A stretch of DNA of 64,000 nt from Stutzerimonas stutzeri (lineage in GTDB: Bacteria; Pseudomonadota; Gammaproteobacteria; Pseudomonadales; Pseudomonadaceae): the NCBI GenBank assembly GCA_002345575.1, contig DDVX01000016.1, positions 62,001 to 126,000 of the forward strand, given 5' to 3'. Positions 51,176 through 60,070 of the stretch are shown here, piece after piece; position 1 is the stretch's first letter, and the number at the start of each line of letters is the position of its first letter. The position numbers and the translations under genes were made by a program. A model generated the notes under the pieces. The model ran no database searches. It saw only the letters and a program-made list of their open reading frames with translations, and was not told where the DNA came from.

Positions 51176-51999
51176 TGAACACTCCCCGCATTGCCTTCAT
51201 CGGCGGCGGCAACATGGCCGCCAGCCTGATCGGCGGGCTGCGCGCTCAGAGCTTCGCTGCTGATGCTATCTGCGCCAGCGACCCGGGCGAAGAACAACGC
51301 AACAAGATCAGTACCGAACATGGCATCCGCACCTTCACGGATAATGCCGATGCGCTGGCGAACGCTGACGTGGTGGTGTTGGCAGTCAAGCCGCAGATGA
51401 TGCAGACGGTTTGCCGCGACCTTGCAGGCCAGCTCCAGGCGCGGCAACTGATCGTCTCGATTGCCGCCGGCATCAGCTGTGCGAGTCTGCAGAACTGGCT
51501 CGGCCCGCAGCCGCGCGCCCTGGTGCGCTGCATGCCGAACACCCCGTCGCTGCTGCGCCAGGGGGTCAGCGGTCTTTACGCCAACGCCCAGGTCAGCGAC
51601 ACGCAAAAGCAGCAGGCCGAGCAATTGCTATCAGCGGTCGGCCTAGCCTTGTGGTTGGCTGACGAAGCGCTGATCGATGCCGTCACGGCGGTTTCCGGCA
51701 GCGGCCCCGCGTATTTCTTTCTGCTGATCGAAGCCATGACTGCCGCCGGTGAACAGCTCGGTCTGCCTCGCGAGACGGCCGCACAGCTGACTTTGCAAAC
51801 TGCCCTGGGCGCCGCGCGCATGGCCTGCGAAAGCGATGTCGATGCCGCCGAATTGCGCCGCCGCGTCACCTCACCGAACGGAACCACCGAAGCGGCAATC
51901 AAAACTTTCCAGACCGGCGGCTTCGAACAGCTGGTGCAACAGGCGCTGAACGCCGCCGCGCGACGCTCGACCGAGCTCGCCGAACAACTGGGCCAATAA
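51175..51999 (+). CDS. proC: Pyrroline-5-carboxylate reductase
   Basis: Last step of proline synthesis, NAD(P)H-dependent. 274 residues with the nucleotide-binding start RIAFIGGGNMAASLIGGL, VLAVKPQMMQTVC, ALVRCMPNTPSLLRQGVSGL, and the C-terminal signature around VTAVSGSGPAYFFLLIEAMT and LRRRVTSPNGTTEAAIKTFQ. It overlaps yggS by one base and is 10 bp ahead of yggT. No anomaly seen. Confidence 0.97.
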   Translation: MNTPRIAFIGGGNMAASLIGGLRAQSFAADAICASDPGEEQRNKISTEHGIRTFTDNADALANADVVVLAVKPQMMQTVCRDLAGQLQARQLIVSIAAGISCASLQNWLGPQPRALVRCMPNTPSLLRQGVSGLYANAQVSDTQKQQAEQLLSAVGLALWLADEALIDAVTAVSGSGPAYFFLLIEAMTAAGEQLGLPRETAAQLTLQTALGAARMACESDVDAAELRRRVTSPNGTTEAAIKTFQTGGFEQLVQQALNAAARRSTELAEQLGQ

Positions 52000-52009
52000 A
52001 GGAGCATTC

Positions 52010-52600
52010 ATGTCCCAACTCTCGCAAGCCCTGATCCTGATCATCCAGACCCTCGGCAGCCTGTATCTGCTGATCGTGCTGCTGCGCTTCATCCTGCAAC
52101 TGGTGCGCGCCGACTTCTACAACCCGCTGAGCCAGTTCATCGTCAAGGTGACGCACCCGCTGCTGCAGCCACTGCGCCGGGTGATCCCCAGCATCGGCAG
52201 CCTCGATCTGTCCTCGCTGGTGCTGGCGCTTATCGTGCAGGTCCTGCTGATGGCAGCCATCCTCATGCTGACCTACGGCGGCATCGGCAACCCGCTACAA
52301 CTACTTGTCTGGGCCATCATCGGCATTACCGGGCTGTTCCTGAACATCTTCTTTTATGCCCTGATCATCAGCGTGATTCTGTCCTGGGTCGCTCCGGGCA
52401 GTCACAATCCCGGTGCACAGCTGATCAGCCAGATCACCGAGCCGGCACTGGCGCCCTTCCGTCGCCTGCTGCCCAACCTCGGCGGGCTGGACCTATCGCC
52501 GATCTTTGCTTTTCTGGCGATAAAACTGCTGGAAATGCTGGTAATCAACAACCTGATCATCATGTCCGGTATGCCCAGGATCCTGCACGCGCTGGTCTGA
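52010..52600 (+). CDS. yggT: YggT-family integral membrane protein
   Basis: 196 residues with two YGGT repeats: ILIIQTLGSLYLLIVLLRFI with the NPLSQFIVKVTHPLLQPLRR turn, and FFYALIISVILSWV with ISQITEPALAPFRRLLPN. Each repeat is two helices around an NP/LxP turn. The family has been linked to osmotic or ion homeostasis, without a clear mechanism. GGAG precedes the ATG. It ends the yggS-proC-yggT unit; a weak stem-loop follows. Confidence 0.95.
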   Translation: MSQLSQALILIIQTLGSLYLLIVLLRFILQLVRADFYNPLSQFIVKVTHPLLQPLRRVIPSIGSLDLSSLVLALIVQVLLMAAILMLTYGGIGNPLQLLVWAIIGITGLFLNIFFYALIISVILSWVAPGSHNPGAQLISQITEPALAPFRRLLPNLGGLDLSPIFAFLAIKLLEMLVINNLIIMSGMPRILHALV

Positions 52601-52604
52601 TCAG

Positions 52605-52623
52605 TCCGGCTCTTGCCGGCTTT
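52605..52623 (+). terminator. Weak stem-loop after yggT
   Basis: CCGGC (52606-52610), TCTT, GCCGG (52615-52619), then CTTT, starting five bases after the stop. The stem is only five pairs. Confidence 0.4.
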
Positions 52624-52647
52624 GGGTGACAGGTCACAGGCGCCTGA

Positions 52648-52675
52648 TTGACCCGAGTGGGGCGAGGGGCATAAT
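52648..52675 (+). promoter_or_regulatory. Sigma70 promoter of the dynamin-like gene
   Basis: TTGACC (52648-52653), 16-bp spacer, CATAAT (52670-52675). The -10 is embedded in a GGGGC/GCCCC dyad (52666-52670 with 52677-52681), and a GTGAC/GTCAC dyad (52626-52637) lies just upstream. The start codon is 29 bp downstream. Confidence 0.6.
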
Positions 52676-52704
52676 CGCCCCATCGCCTTCAGGACGCGCA
52701 GATC

Positions 52705-54654
52705 ATGGAACGACTCGACCGGCAGCTAGACGCCTACGTCAACTGGAAACGCGACCTGATTCGCGAGATTACCCGCTATCGCAGCTGGCTCATCCACAAC
52801 CGCCTCAACTCCGGCACCGTGGATGCGCACCTGGAGCGCACCATCAAGCAGCTGCGCACCGATCACATTACCCTGGCCTTCGTCGGCGAGTTCTCCCGCG
52901 GCAAGACCGAGCTGATCAACAGCCTGTTCTTCACCAAATACGGCCAGCGCATCCTGCCTTCGCGCGCCGGGCGTACCACCATGTGCCCGACCGAACTGTT
53001 TTTCGATCCGCGCATGGAACGCTCTTTCATTCGTTTGCTACCAATCGAATCACGCGTGGAAGACGCCAGTATCGCCCAGCTCAAACGCACACCGCGTTTC
53101 TGGCTGGACCTGCCGTTGAACCTGGACGATCCCAACAGCATGATCGAAGCCTTCAGCCAGGTTGCAGCCATCAAGTCGATGCCGGTTGAGCGAGCCATTC
53201 AACTTGGTTTTCATCCGGACGCGCTGGAAAGCTCCGATAATCCTGGCGAAGTGCTGGTGCCGGCCTGGCGCCACGCCATGGTCAATTTCGACCACCCACT
53301 ACTGCGCCAAGGCCTGCGCATCCTCGACACTCCCGGCCTCAATGCCTTGGGCAGCGAGCCCGAGCTCACACTATCAATGCTGCCCAGCGCTCAGGCGGTG
53401 GTCTTCCTGCTGTCTGCCGATACCGGTGTCACCGCCAGCGACATGGACATCTGGCAGCAGCACATACGCCAGCTCGACGATAGCCAGCAGCGCCTATTCG
53501 CCGTCCTCAACAAGATCGACGTACTGTGGGACGACGTCAGCGGCGAAGCGTTTGTGGAGGACGCCATACAGCGAATTCGCGCTAGCACGGCACAGCAACT
53601 GGGGATCGCCACCGAGGATGTACTGCCGCTATCCGCCAAGCAGGCCTTGCGCGCCAGAATCCATAACGACAGCGCACTGTTGCAACGCAGCCGGCTAGAG
53701 ACGCTGGAGACGCTGCTTTGCGAACGCATCCTGGCCAGGAAGGAGCAACTGCTTGAGCAGCAAGTGGTACGCCAGGTCCTGGCGCTGCTTCAAAACAGCC
53801 AGCACATTCTCGACCTGCGCCTCAACAAGGTGCGCCAACAGGGCGAGCTGCTCGACAGTCATCGTTTGGACAGCGGCCAGATGCTGCTGGAGCTGACTGC
53901 CCGCACCCGCCACGACCACAACCAGCACCACAAGCGCCTGCTGCAGCTGAAAACCAATCAGCGCCTGCTGCAACGCCAGGGCGAGCTGCTACGCGCCACA
54001 GTGCGTCCAGAACGCCTGGAAGAACACCTGACCCGCCTGCATCGCAGCCTGCGCGGCAGCCTAACCACGTTGGGCATCAACCTCAGCATCCTGCACTTTT
54101 TTCGCTCGGTGGAGCAGGACCTGGGGATGCTGGAGCAGGAGGCCGTCCTGGCCAACAAAATGGTGATCGCTCTCTACAGCCGCCACAACGAAGAAAATCA
54201 GCTGCAAGGCGTCGATGCGCCGCTTTTTCAGCTGGCCCCCTACCTGCAGGAACTCAAGGTCCTGCAGAACAAGGCGGATCAGTTCCGCCTGCAGCTCAAG
54301 ACCCTACTGACCGAGCAGCACGCCCTCACCCGCCGCTTCTTCGCAACCTTGGTGCAGGAAGTGATTGCCCTGCACCAGCGCCTTCGTCAGGAAGCAGAAC
54401 ACTGGGCTGCCGAAGCCCTGATGCCGCTCATGCAGCACTCGCTGGAGAACAAGCAACAGCTCGAAACGCATATGCTGCGTCTCAAGAGCCTGGCGCAAAG
54501 CAACCAGCAGAACAGCCAGCGCAGCCGTCAACTGGCACGCTACGAGCTCGAGTTGCGCCAGCAGCTGAGCCAGGCCGGTGAAATGCTCAGGCTACTGCGC
54601 CGCCCGGCACCAACCCGGCGCCAAGGCAAGGTGGTCAGTATCGTTACGGGCTGA
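52705..54654 (+). CDS. Dynamin-like GTPase, uncharacterised
   Basis: 649 residues. The GTPase domain has the P-loop GEFSRGKTELIN (about 61-72), a switch-I-type segment GRTTMCPTELFF, G3 ILDTPGLNALG and G4 LNKID, then LPLSAKQALRARI. Residues about 350 onward are a long predicted coiled-coil stalk full of Gln, Leu and Arg, split by a hydrophobic stretch (SLTTLGINLSILHFFRSV). That is the layout of bacterial dynamin-like proteins, which tubulate or fuse membranes. No strong transmembrane paddle is visible. It has its own promoter and stands between the proC unit and metX, as in P. aeruginosa. Its role in this organism is unknown. Confidence 0.86.
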   Translation: MERLDRQLDAYVNWKRDLIREITRYRSWLIHNRLNSGTVDAHLERTIKQLRTDHITLAFVGEFSRGKTELINSLFFTKYGQRILPSRAGRTTMCPTELFFDPRMERSFIRLLPIESRVEDASIAQLKRTPRFWLDLPLNLDDPNSMIEAFSQVAAIKSMPVERAIQLGFHPDALESSDNPGEVLVPAWRHAMVNFDHPLLRQGLRILDTPGLNALGSEPELTLSMLPSAQAVVFLLSADTGVTASDMDIWQQHIRQLDDSQQRLFAVLNKIDVLWDDVSGEAFVEDAIQRIRASTAQQLGIATEDVLPLSAKQALRARIHNDSALLQRSRLETLETLLCERILARKEQLLEQQVVRQVLALLQNSQHILDLRLNKVRQQGELLDSHRLDSGQMLLELTARTRHDHNQHHKRLLQLKTNQRLLQRQGELLRATVRPERLEEHLTRLHRSLRGSLTTLGINLSILHFFRSVEQDLGMLEQEAVLANKMVIALYSRHNEENQLQGVDAPLFQLAPYLQELKVLQNKADQFRLQLKTLLTEQHALTRRFFATLVQEVIALHQRLRQEAEHWAAEALMPLMQHSLENKQQLETHMLRLKSLAQSNQQNSQRSRQLARYELELRQQLSQAGEMLRLLRRPAPTRRQGKVVSIVTG

Positions 54655-54848
54655 GCCTGGCGTTGCGATTGCAAGTCGAGCGAGTCGCCTAACCGTGGCA
54701 GGTAGGCCAAGCAAACAGCTGAAGAAGCGGAATTTACCCACTCTTAATCAGCTCTTTGACGCTATGTTTAACGCGGCACTGCCAACGTAGGTAGTTTTTC
54801 AACGGTCTGCTAGACTTTGCCGCCCTCTTCAACCACGAGCCAGGGTCG

Positions 54849-55988
54849 ATGCCCACTGCTATTCCAGCCGATTCCGTTGGTCTGGTGAGTCCGAAGGTCG
54901 TGCATTTCGCCGAACCGCTTGCACTCGCCTGTGGCCGTACACTGCATGATTACCAACTGATCTACGAAACCTACGGCACGCTTAACGCAAGCCGTAGCAA
55001 TGCCGTGCTGATTTGCCATGCTCTGTCCGGGCATCATCATGCCGCCGGGTACCACAGCATGGACGAGCGCAAGCCCGGCTGGTGGGACGCCTGCATCGGG
55101 CCGGGTAAGGCCATCGATACCAATCGCTTCTTCGTAGTCAGCCTGAACAACCTCGGCGGCTGCAACGGCTCGACCGGCCCCAGTAGCCTGAACCCTGCGA
55201 CCGGCAAGCCCTACGGCGCGGATTTTCCAGTAGTCACCGTAGAGGACTGGGTCCACAGCCAGGCGCGCCTGGCCGACATGCTGGAAATCCAACAGTGGGC
55301 AGCAGTGGTGGGCGGCAGCCTGGGTGGCATGCAGGCGTTGCAATGGGCCATCAGCTATCCCGAGCGGATTCGGCACTGCGTGGCAATTGCCTCGGCGCCC
55401 AAGCTTTCCGCACAGAACATCGCCTTTAATGAAGTGGCACGCCAGGCCATTCTCTCGGACCCCGAGTTTCACGGCGGGCACTTTCAGGAGCAGGGCGTGA
55501 TCCCTCGCCGCGGGCTGATGCTGGCGCGCATGGTCGGCCATATCACCTACCTGTCCGACGATGCCATGGGCACCAAATTCGGGCGCGGCCTGAAGAGCGA
55601 GAAGCTCAACTACGATTTCACCAGCGTGGAATTCCAGGTCGAAAGTTACCTGCGCTACCAGGGCGAAGAATTCTCCAGCCGTTTTGACGCCAACACCTAC
55701 CTGCTGATGACCAAAGCACTGGACTATTTCGACCCGGCTGCGGCCCATGGCGATAACTTGGCCAGCACCTTCGCAACGGCCAAAGCCGATTTCTGTGTGA
55801 TCTCATTCACCACCGACTGGCGCTTCTCACCGGAGCGCTCGCAGGAAATCGTCAACGCATTGATGGCTGCGCGCAAGAACGTCTGCTATCTGGAAGTCGA
55901 TGCGCCCCAGGGCCACGATGCCTTCCTGATCCCCATCCCGCGCTATCTGCAGGCCTTCAGCAGCTACATGAATCGCATCGTTCTATAA
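54849..55988 (+). CDS. metX: Homoserine O-acyltransferase (MetX)
   Basis: Activates homoserine for methionine synthesis; alpha/beta-hydrolase fold. The 379-residue protein has CHALSGHHHAAGYHS, the nucleophile serine in VVGGSLGGMQALQWAI, and the Asp and His of the triad in FTTDWRFSPERSQEIV and PQGHDAFLIPI. In Pseudomonas MetX enzymes of this type have been reported to use succinyl-CoA, so O-acetyl or O-succinylhomoserine cannot be told apart by eye. metW follows after 9 bp. The 194 bp upstream hold a TAGACT -10-like element (54811-54816) and no gene. Confidence 0.96.
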   Translation: MPTAIPADSVGLVSPKVVHFAEPLALACGRTLHDYQLIYETYGTLNASRSNAVLICHALSGHHHAAGYHSMDERKPGWWDACIGPGKAIDTNRFFVVSLNNLGGCNGSTGPSSLNPATGKPYGADFPVVTVEDWVHSQARLADMLEIQQWAAVVGGSLGGMQALQWAISYPERIRHCVAIASAPKLSAQNIAFNEVARQAILSDPEFHGGHFQEQGVIPRRGLMLARMVGHITYLSDDAMGTKFGRGLKSEKLNYDFTSVEFQVESYLRYQGEEFSSRFDANTYLLMTKALDYFDPAAAHGDNLASTFATAKADFCVISFTTDWRFSPERSQEIVNALMAARKNVCYLEVDAPQGHDAFLIPIPRYLQAFSSYMNRIVL

Positions 55989-55997
55989 GGAGCCACC

Positions 55998-56597
55998 ATG
56001 CGCGCCGATCTGGACATCATCCAGGAATGGATCCCCGCCGGCAGCCGGGTGCTGGACCTTGGCTGTGGCAACGGTGAATTGCTGGCCTGGCTACGCGACC
56101 ACAAGCAGGTCACCGGCTACGGCCTGGAAATCGATCCGGACAACATCGCCGCCTGTGTCGAAAAGGGCGTTAACGTCATCGAGCAGAACCTGGACCTTGG
56201 TCTGGGAAACTTCGCCAGCGACAGCTTCGACATGGTGGTCATGACCCAGGCCCTGCAGGCCGTGCACTACCCTGACCTGTTGATGAAGGAAATGCTGCGT
56301 GTCGGCCGCGAATGCATCATCACCTTCCCCAACTTCGGTCATTGGCGCTGCCGCTGGTACCTGACCACCAAGGGCCGCATGCCGGTCTCGGAGTTCCTGC
56401 CCTACACTTGGTACAACACACCGAACATCCACTTCTGCACCTTTGAGGACTTCGAGCGGCTGTGCCAGGAACGCGGCGCCACCGTACTCGAACGCCTGGC
56501 CGTGGATCGCGACCACAAACACGGCTGGGGCAGTCGCATGTGGCCGAACCTGCTTGGCGAAATCGGTATCTATCGCGTCACCGGGCAGGGCAGATGA
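55998..56597 (+). CDS. metW: MetW, methionine biosynthesis methyltransferase-like partner of MetX
   Basis: 199-residue class I methyltransferase-like protein: SRVLDLGCGNGELLAWLRD, YGLEIDPDNIAACVEKGVNV, ITFPNFGHWRCRWYLTTKGR, MPVSEFLPYTWYNTPNIHFC and FEDFERLCQ. MetW is needed for MetX activity in bacteria that have the pair, though its catalytic chemistry is not settled. An AAGGAG SD lies before the ATG. It is coupled closely to metX and 25 bp ahead of the DUF4426 gene. Confidence 0.96.
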   Translation: MRADLDIIQEWIPAGSRVLDLGCGNGELLAWLRDHKQVTGYGLEIDPDNIAACVEKGVNVIEQNLDLGLGNFASDSFDMVVMTQALQAVHYPDLLMKEMLRVGRECIITFPNFGHWRCRWYLTTKGRMPVSEFLPYTWYNTPNIHFCTFEDFERLCQERGATVLERLAVDRDHKHGWGSRMWPNLLGEIGIYRVTGQGR

Positions 56598-56622
56598 CCC
56601 TTTGACTACTGGAGGAAAAACC

Positions 56623-57045
56623 ATGAGAGCCAGCCTGATCGCGCTGCTCACCCTGCTGCTGGCGCTGCCTGCCTGGGCTGAGCGCAAACACAGCTTCGGC
56701 GAGTATGACGTCCATTACATCGCCTTCAATTCCGGTTTCCTGCAGCCCGACATCGCTGCAGCAGCAGGTCTGGTGCGCAGCAAGAGCCAGGGCGTGCTGA
56801 ACGTTTCCGTGCTCAAGGCTGGCAAGCCGTCCATGGCGCTAGTCAGCGGCACGGTGAAGAACCTGCTGGGGCAGGATCGCCCGCTGGCTTTCAAGCAGCT
56901 CAAGGAAGGTGAAGACTCCATCTACTACCTGGCGCAATTTCCTTTCGATTCGCGCGAGACGCTGCGCTTCGCCCTTACCGTGCAGCCAGTGGGCGCCGAT
57001 CAGGTCAGCTTCGAATTCACTCAGGAGTTCTTTCCCGACCCATGA
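56623..57045 (+). CDS. DUF4426 periplasmic protein
   Basis: 140 residues from the ATG at 56623 with a GGAGG SD. Signal peptide residues 1-19 (ALPAWA), then a beta-rich domain: HSFGEYDVHYIAFNSGFLQP, AAGLVRSKSQGVLNVSVL, VSGTVKNLLGQ and FEFTQEFFPD. It matches the DUF4426 family that follows metW in many Pseudomonas. Function unknown. The stop overlaps rdgB by 4 bases, so these are one operon. An open frame upstream to 56443 lies inside metW and is not used. Confidence 0.9.
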   Translation: MRASLIALLTLLLALPAWAERKHSFGEYDVHYIAFNSGFLQPDIAAAAGLVRSKSQGVLNVSVLKAGKPSMALVSGTVKNLLGQDRPLAFKQLKEGEDSIYYLAQFPFDSRETLRFALTVQPVGADQVSFEFTQEFFPDP

Positions 57046-57638
57046 TGCCCTTCAACGAACTAGTACTGGCCAGCCATAACGCCGGCAAGCTCAAGGAACT
57101 CCAGGCCATGCTGGGCGACGCCGTGCGCGTACGTTCGGTGGGCGAGTTCAGCGATGTGGAACCTGAAGAAACCGGCCTGTCGTTCATCGAGAACGCCATC
57201 CTCAAGGCCCGCAACGCGGCACGGGTGTCCGGTCTGCCGGCGCTGGCCGACGACTCTGGGCTTGCCGTCGATCATCTCGGCGGGGCGCCCGGTATCTACT
57301 CGGCGCGCTATGCCGATGGCCAGGGCGATGCGGCGAACAACATCAAGCTGTTGGAGGTACTGAAGAACGTACCCGACGCGCAGCGTGGCGCACAGTTCGT
57401 CTGCGCCCTGGCGCTGGTCCGGCATGCCGAGGACCCGTTGCCGATCATCTGCGAAGGCCTCTGGCAGGGCCGCATCCTGCACGCACCGCGTGGCGAGCAG
57501 GGCTTCGGCTATGACCCGCTGTTCTGGGTACCCGAGCGCAATTGCTCCAGTGCCGAGCTGGCGGCAGCAGACAAGAACCAGCTCAGCCACCGTGCCCGCG
57601 CCATGGCGCTACTCAAGGCGCGTCTGGGGATCGCTTGA
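57042..57638 (+). CDS. rdgB: XTP/dITP diphosphatase (Ham1/RdgB)
   Basis: Hydrolyses ITP, dITP and XTP to keep deaminated purines out of DNA and RNA. 198 residues with SHNAGKLKELQAML, ENAILKARNAARVSGLPALA, the metal/catalytic motif DDSGLAVDHLGGAPGIYSAR and GEQGFGYDPLFWVPERN. It overlaps the DUF4426 gene and ends in a TTGA overlap with hemW. It is another house-cleaning gene for damaged nucleotides in this region. Confidence 0.97.
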   Translation: MMPFNELVLASHNAGKLKELQAMLGDAVRVRSVGEFSDVEPEETGLSFIENAILKARNAARVSGLPALADDSGLAVDHLGGAPGIYSARYADGQGDAANNIKLLEVLKNVPDAQRGAQFVCALALVRHAEDPLPIICEGLWQGRILHAPRGEQGFGYDPLFWVPERNCSSAELAAADKNQLSHRARAMALLKARLGIA

Positions 57639-58846
57639 ACAACGGCAAGGACCCAAGGCCGGACGCAGGACGCCAACGTACGGATAACTGTCTGCCTCCC
57701 GCTTCCCACTTCGAGCTGCCGCCTCTGGCGGCCTACGTCCATATCCCCTGGTGCGTGCGCAAGTGCCCGTACTGCGACTTCAACTCTCATGCCGCCGGCC
57801 CACAGCTGCCGGAAGATGAGTATGTTGCGGCCCTGCTAGCTGATCTTGACGAGGATTTCGAGCAGGTGCAGGGACGGCGACTCGGATCGATCTTCTTCGG
57901 CGGTGGTACACCCAGCCTGTTTTCCGCCCAGGCACTGGAGCGGATCGTCGAAGGGCTGGAAAAACGGGTCGGCTTCACCGAGGACATCGAAATCACCCTG
58001 GAAGCCAATCCAGGCACCTTTGAGCAGGCGAAGTTTCGCGACTACCGGCAACTGGGCATCAACCGCCTGTCCATCGGCGTGCAGAGCTTCCAGGCAGAGA
58101 AACTGAAGGCGCTGGGTCGCATCCATGACGGTGACGAAGCCATCCGAGCCGCCGATATGGCCCGCGCCGCCGGCTTCGAAAACTTCAACCTGGACCTGAT
58201 GCACGGCCTGCCTGATCAAAGCCTGGAAGACGCGCTGAGCGATCTGCGTACCGCCATCGCCCAGCAACCGACGCATCTTTCTTGGTACCAGCTCACCGTC
58301 GAGCCGAATACCGAGTTCTGGAGCAGGCCTCCAGTCTTGCCTGAAGACGACACCCTCTGGGATATCCAGGAAGCCGGCCAGGCGCTGCTCGCCGAAGAAG
58401 GCTACGCACAGTACGAAACCTCGGCCTATGCGCAGCCTGGCCGCCAGGCACGGCACAACCTCAATTACTGGACCTTCGGCGATTTCCTAGGCCTCGGCGC
58501 GGGTGCCCACGGCAAGATCAGCCGGCCTGACGGACGCATCCTGCGCAGCTGGAAAACCCGTCTGCCCAAGGATTACCTGGACCCTGGCAAGCGTTTCCGG
58601 GCCGGTGAAAAACTGCTGGAAACCCAGGAGCTGCCCTTCGAGTTCCTGATGAATGTGCTGCGCCTCACCGACGGCGTGCCCGCACTGTTGTTCACTCAGC
58701 GCACCGGCTTGCCGCTAGAGCAACTGGCCGAGGCCCGCCGGGAAGCCGAAGCTCGCGGACTACTCGCCGCCGACCCGCAGCGTTTGGTCGCGACGCCCAA
58801 GGGCCAGCTGTTTCTCAACGATTTGCTGCAACTCTTTCTTCCATAG
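57635..58846 (+). CDS. hemW: Heme chaperone HemW (radical SAM, coproporphyrinogen oxidase-like)
   Basis: 403 residues if it starts at the TTG 57635, which overlaps the rdgB stop (TTGA) and has GGGGATC 4-5 bases upstream. No in-frame ATG exists until well inside the conserved domain. The radical SAM cluster motif is YVHIPWCVRKCPYCDFNSHA (cysteines in CVRKCPYC), then FFGGGTPSLFSAQALERIV, EANPGTFE, RLSIGVQSFQ and DLMHGLPDQ. The CxxxCxxC without the HemN fourth-cysteine pattern places it with HemW, which delivers heme to respiratory proteins. It is 8 bp before the DUF3392 gene. Confidence 0.92.
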   Translation: MNNGKDPRPDAGRQRTDNCLPPASHFELPPLAAYVHIPWCVRKCPYCDFNSHAAGPQLPEDEYVAALLADLDEDFEQVQGRRLGSIFFGGGTPSLFSAQALERIVEGLEKRVGFTEDIEITLEANPGTFEQAKFRDYRQLGINRLSIGVQSFQAEKLKALGRIHDGDEAIRAADMARAAGFENFNLDLMHGLPDQSLEDALSDLRTAIAQQPTHLSWYQLTVEPNTEFWSRPPVLPEDDTLWDIQEAGQALLAEEGYAQYETSAYAQPGRQARHNLNYWTFGDFLGLGAGAHGKISRPDGRILRSWKTRLPKDYLDPGKRFRAGEKLLETQELPFEFLMNVLRLTDGVPALLFTQRTGLPLEQLAEARREAEARGLLAADPQRLVATPKGQLFLNDLLQLFLP

Positions 58847-58854
58847 GATTTCGC

Positions 58855-59178
58855 ATGGATTTGCTACTCGACCTGATCGCCACCCTGTCGCGCTGGAGCA
58901 GCAGCCACCTTTCGGATATTTCCCTGGCGATCATGGCCACCTTGTTCGTGCTGCTCGGGCCGATGCTCAACGCCTGGGTACAGAAGAACATCGGCGGGTT
59001 GAATTTCATCCTGCGCACGCTGCTGTTCGTGATCTTTTGCGCGGTGGTTTATGGCCTGGGAATCATCTACCTGAGCCCGTGGCTGGCAAAGGGGCTGGCG
59101 CAGTTCAACAACTACACCCTGGCGCCAGTGCTGATCCTGTTGTTGTTCATCATCGGGGTGATTGCGGATCGCAATTGA
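58855..59178 (+). CDS. DUF3392 membrane protein
   Basis: 107 residues with three hydrophobic segments: ISLAIMATLFVLLGPMLNAW, LRTLLFVIFCAVVYGLGIIY and LAPVLILLLFIIGVIADRN. It matches the small DUF3392 inner-membrane family found behind hemW in Pseudomonas; function unknown. An AGGA SD lies before the ATG. It ends the metX-metW-DUF4426-rdgB-hemW run and is followed by a terminator. Confidence 0.88.
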   Translation: MDLLLDLIATLSRWSSSHLSDISLAIMATLFVLLGPMLNAWVQKNIGGLNFILRTLLFVIFCAVVYGLGIIYLSPWLAKGLAQFNNYTLAPVLILLLFIIGVIADRN

Positions 59179-59221
59179 GGGTCACCGTCAGCCTAAAGGC
59201 CGCATGACGCCACATATAAAA

Positions 59222-59248
59222 ACGCCCTGCGATTGGCAGGGCGTACTT
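59222..59248. terminator. Terminator between the DUF3392 gene and trmB
   Basis: ACGCCCTGC (59222-59230), loop GATTG, GCAGGGCGT (59236-59244), then ACTT, with AAAAA before the stem. It can act in both directions for the convergent genes. Confidence 0.8.
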
Positions 59249-59289
59249 GAGAGTCGGCTGATCCGGTTGATCGCGAGGCAGTGCTGTCG

Positions 59290-60000
59290 TCAGTCGATGC
59301 GCTCGAACTTGAGATCCCAGACACCATGACCCAGGCGCTCGCCCCGGCGCTCGAACTTGGTGGTTGGCCGTTCCTGCGGGCGCTCGATGTACTGCCCGCT
59401 TGCCGCCTGGTTGCGATAACCCGGCGCTGCATTCATGACTTCCAGCATGTGCTCGGCATAGGCTTCCCAGTCGGTCGCCATATGCAGCACGCCTCCGACC
59501 TTCAGCTTGCTTCTAACCAACTCGGCAAAGGCCGGCTGGACGATACGCCGCTTGTGGTGCCGGCTCTTATGCCAGGGATCAGGGAAAAATAGCAGAACCC
59601 GATCCAGGCTCGAGTCGGCCACACAGTCGCGTAGCACCTCCAGCGCATCGCAGCTGTAGACACGGATATTCGTCAGATCCTGCGCTATAACGCCGGACAG
59701 CAGAGCGCCCACGCCCGGCGAGTGCACTTCGACGCCGATGAAATCCTGTTCAGGCGCTGCTGCCGCCATTTCCAGAGTTGAATGGCCCATGCCGAAGCCG
59801 ATTTCAAACGTTCGCGGGGCCTGACGACCGAAGACCTCATTGAAATCACGCTGACCGTCGGCCAGCTCCAGGCCGAAGCGCGGCCAGCCCTGATCCAGCC
59901 CGCGCTGCTGCCCCTCGGTCATGCGCCCGGCGCGCATCACGAAACTTTTGATGGTGCGCATGCGCCGTTGGCCTTCGGCCGGGGTGGAAGTGTCACTCAT
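59290..60000 (-). CDS. trmB: tRNA (guanine-N7-)-methyltransferase
   Basis: Methylates G46 of tRNA with SAM. 236 residues from the ATG at 60000: RRMRTIKSFVMRAGRMTEGQ, FEIGFGMGHSTLEMAAAAPE, FIGVEVHSPGVGALLSGVI, LLFFPDPWHKSRHHKRRIVQ and TDWEAYAEHMLEVM. An AGGT SD 8 bases upstream and the conserved N-terminus exclude the 19-codon extension to 60057. It is 70 bp behind thiG on the same strand, as in P. aeruginosa. Confidence 0.96.
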   Translation of the reverse strand: MSDTSTPAEGQRRMRTIKSFVMRAGRMTEGQQRGLDQGWPRFGLELADGQRDFNEVFGRQAPRTFEIGFGMGHSTLEMAAAAPEQDFIGVEVHSPGVGALLSGVIAQDLTNIRVYSCDALEVLRDCVADSSLDRVLLFFPDPWHKSRHHKRRIVQPAFAELVRSKLKVGGVLHMATDWEAYAEHMLEVMNAAPGYRNQAASGQYIERPQERPTTKFERRGERLGHGVWDLKFERID

Positions 60001-60070
60001 GAACGAACCTGCAATGAATAGATGGCAACCGCGCAACCAGACGGTTGCACGGTACAACGGAGGGGGAAGG

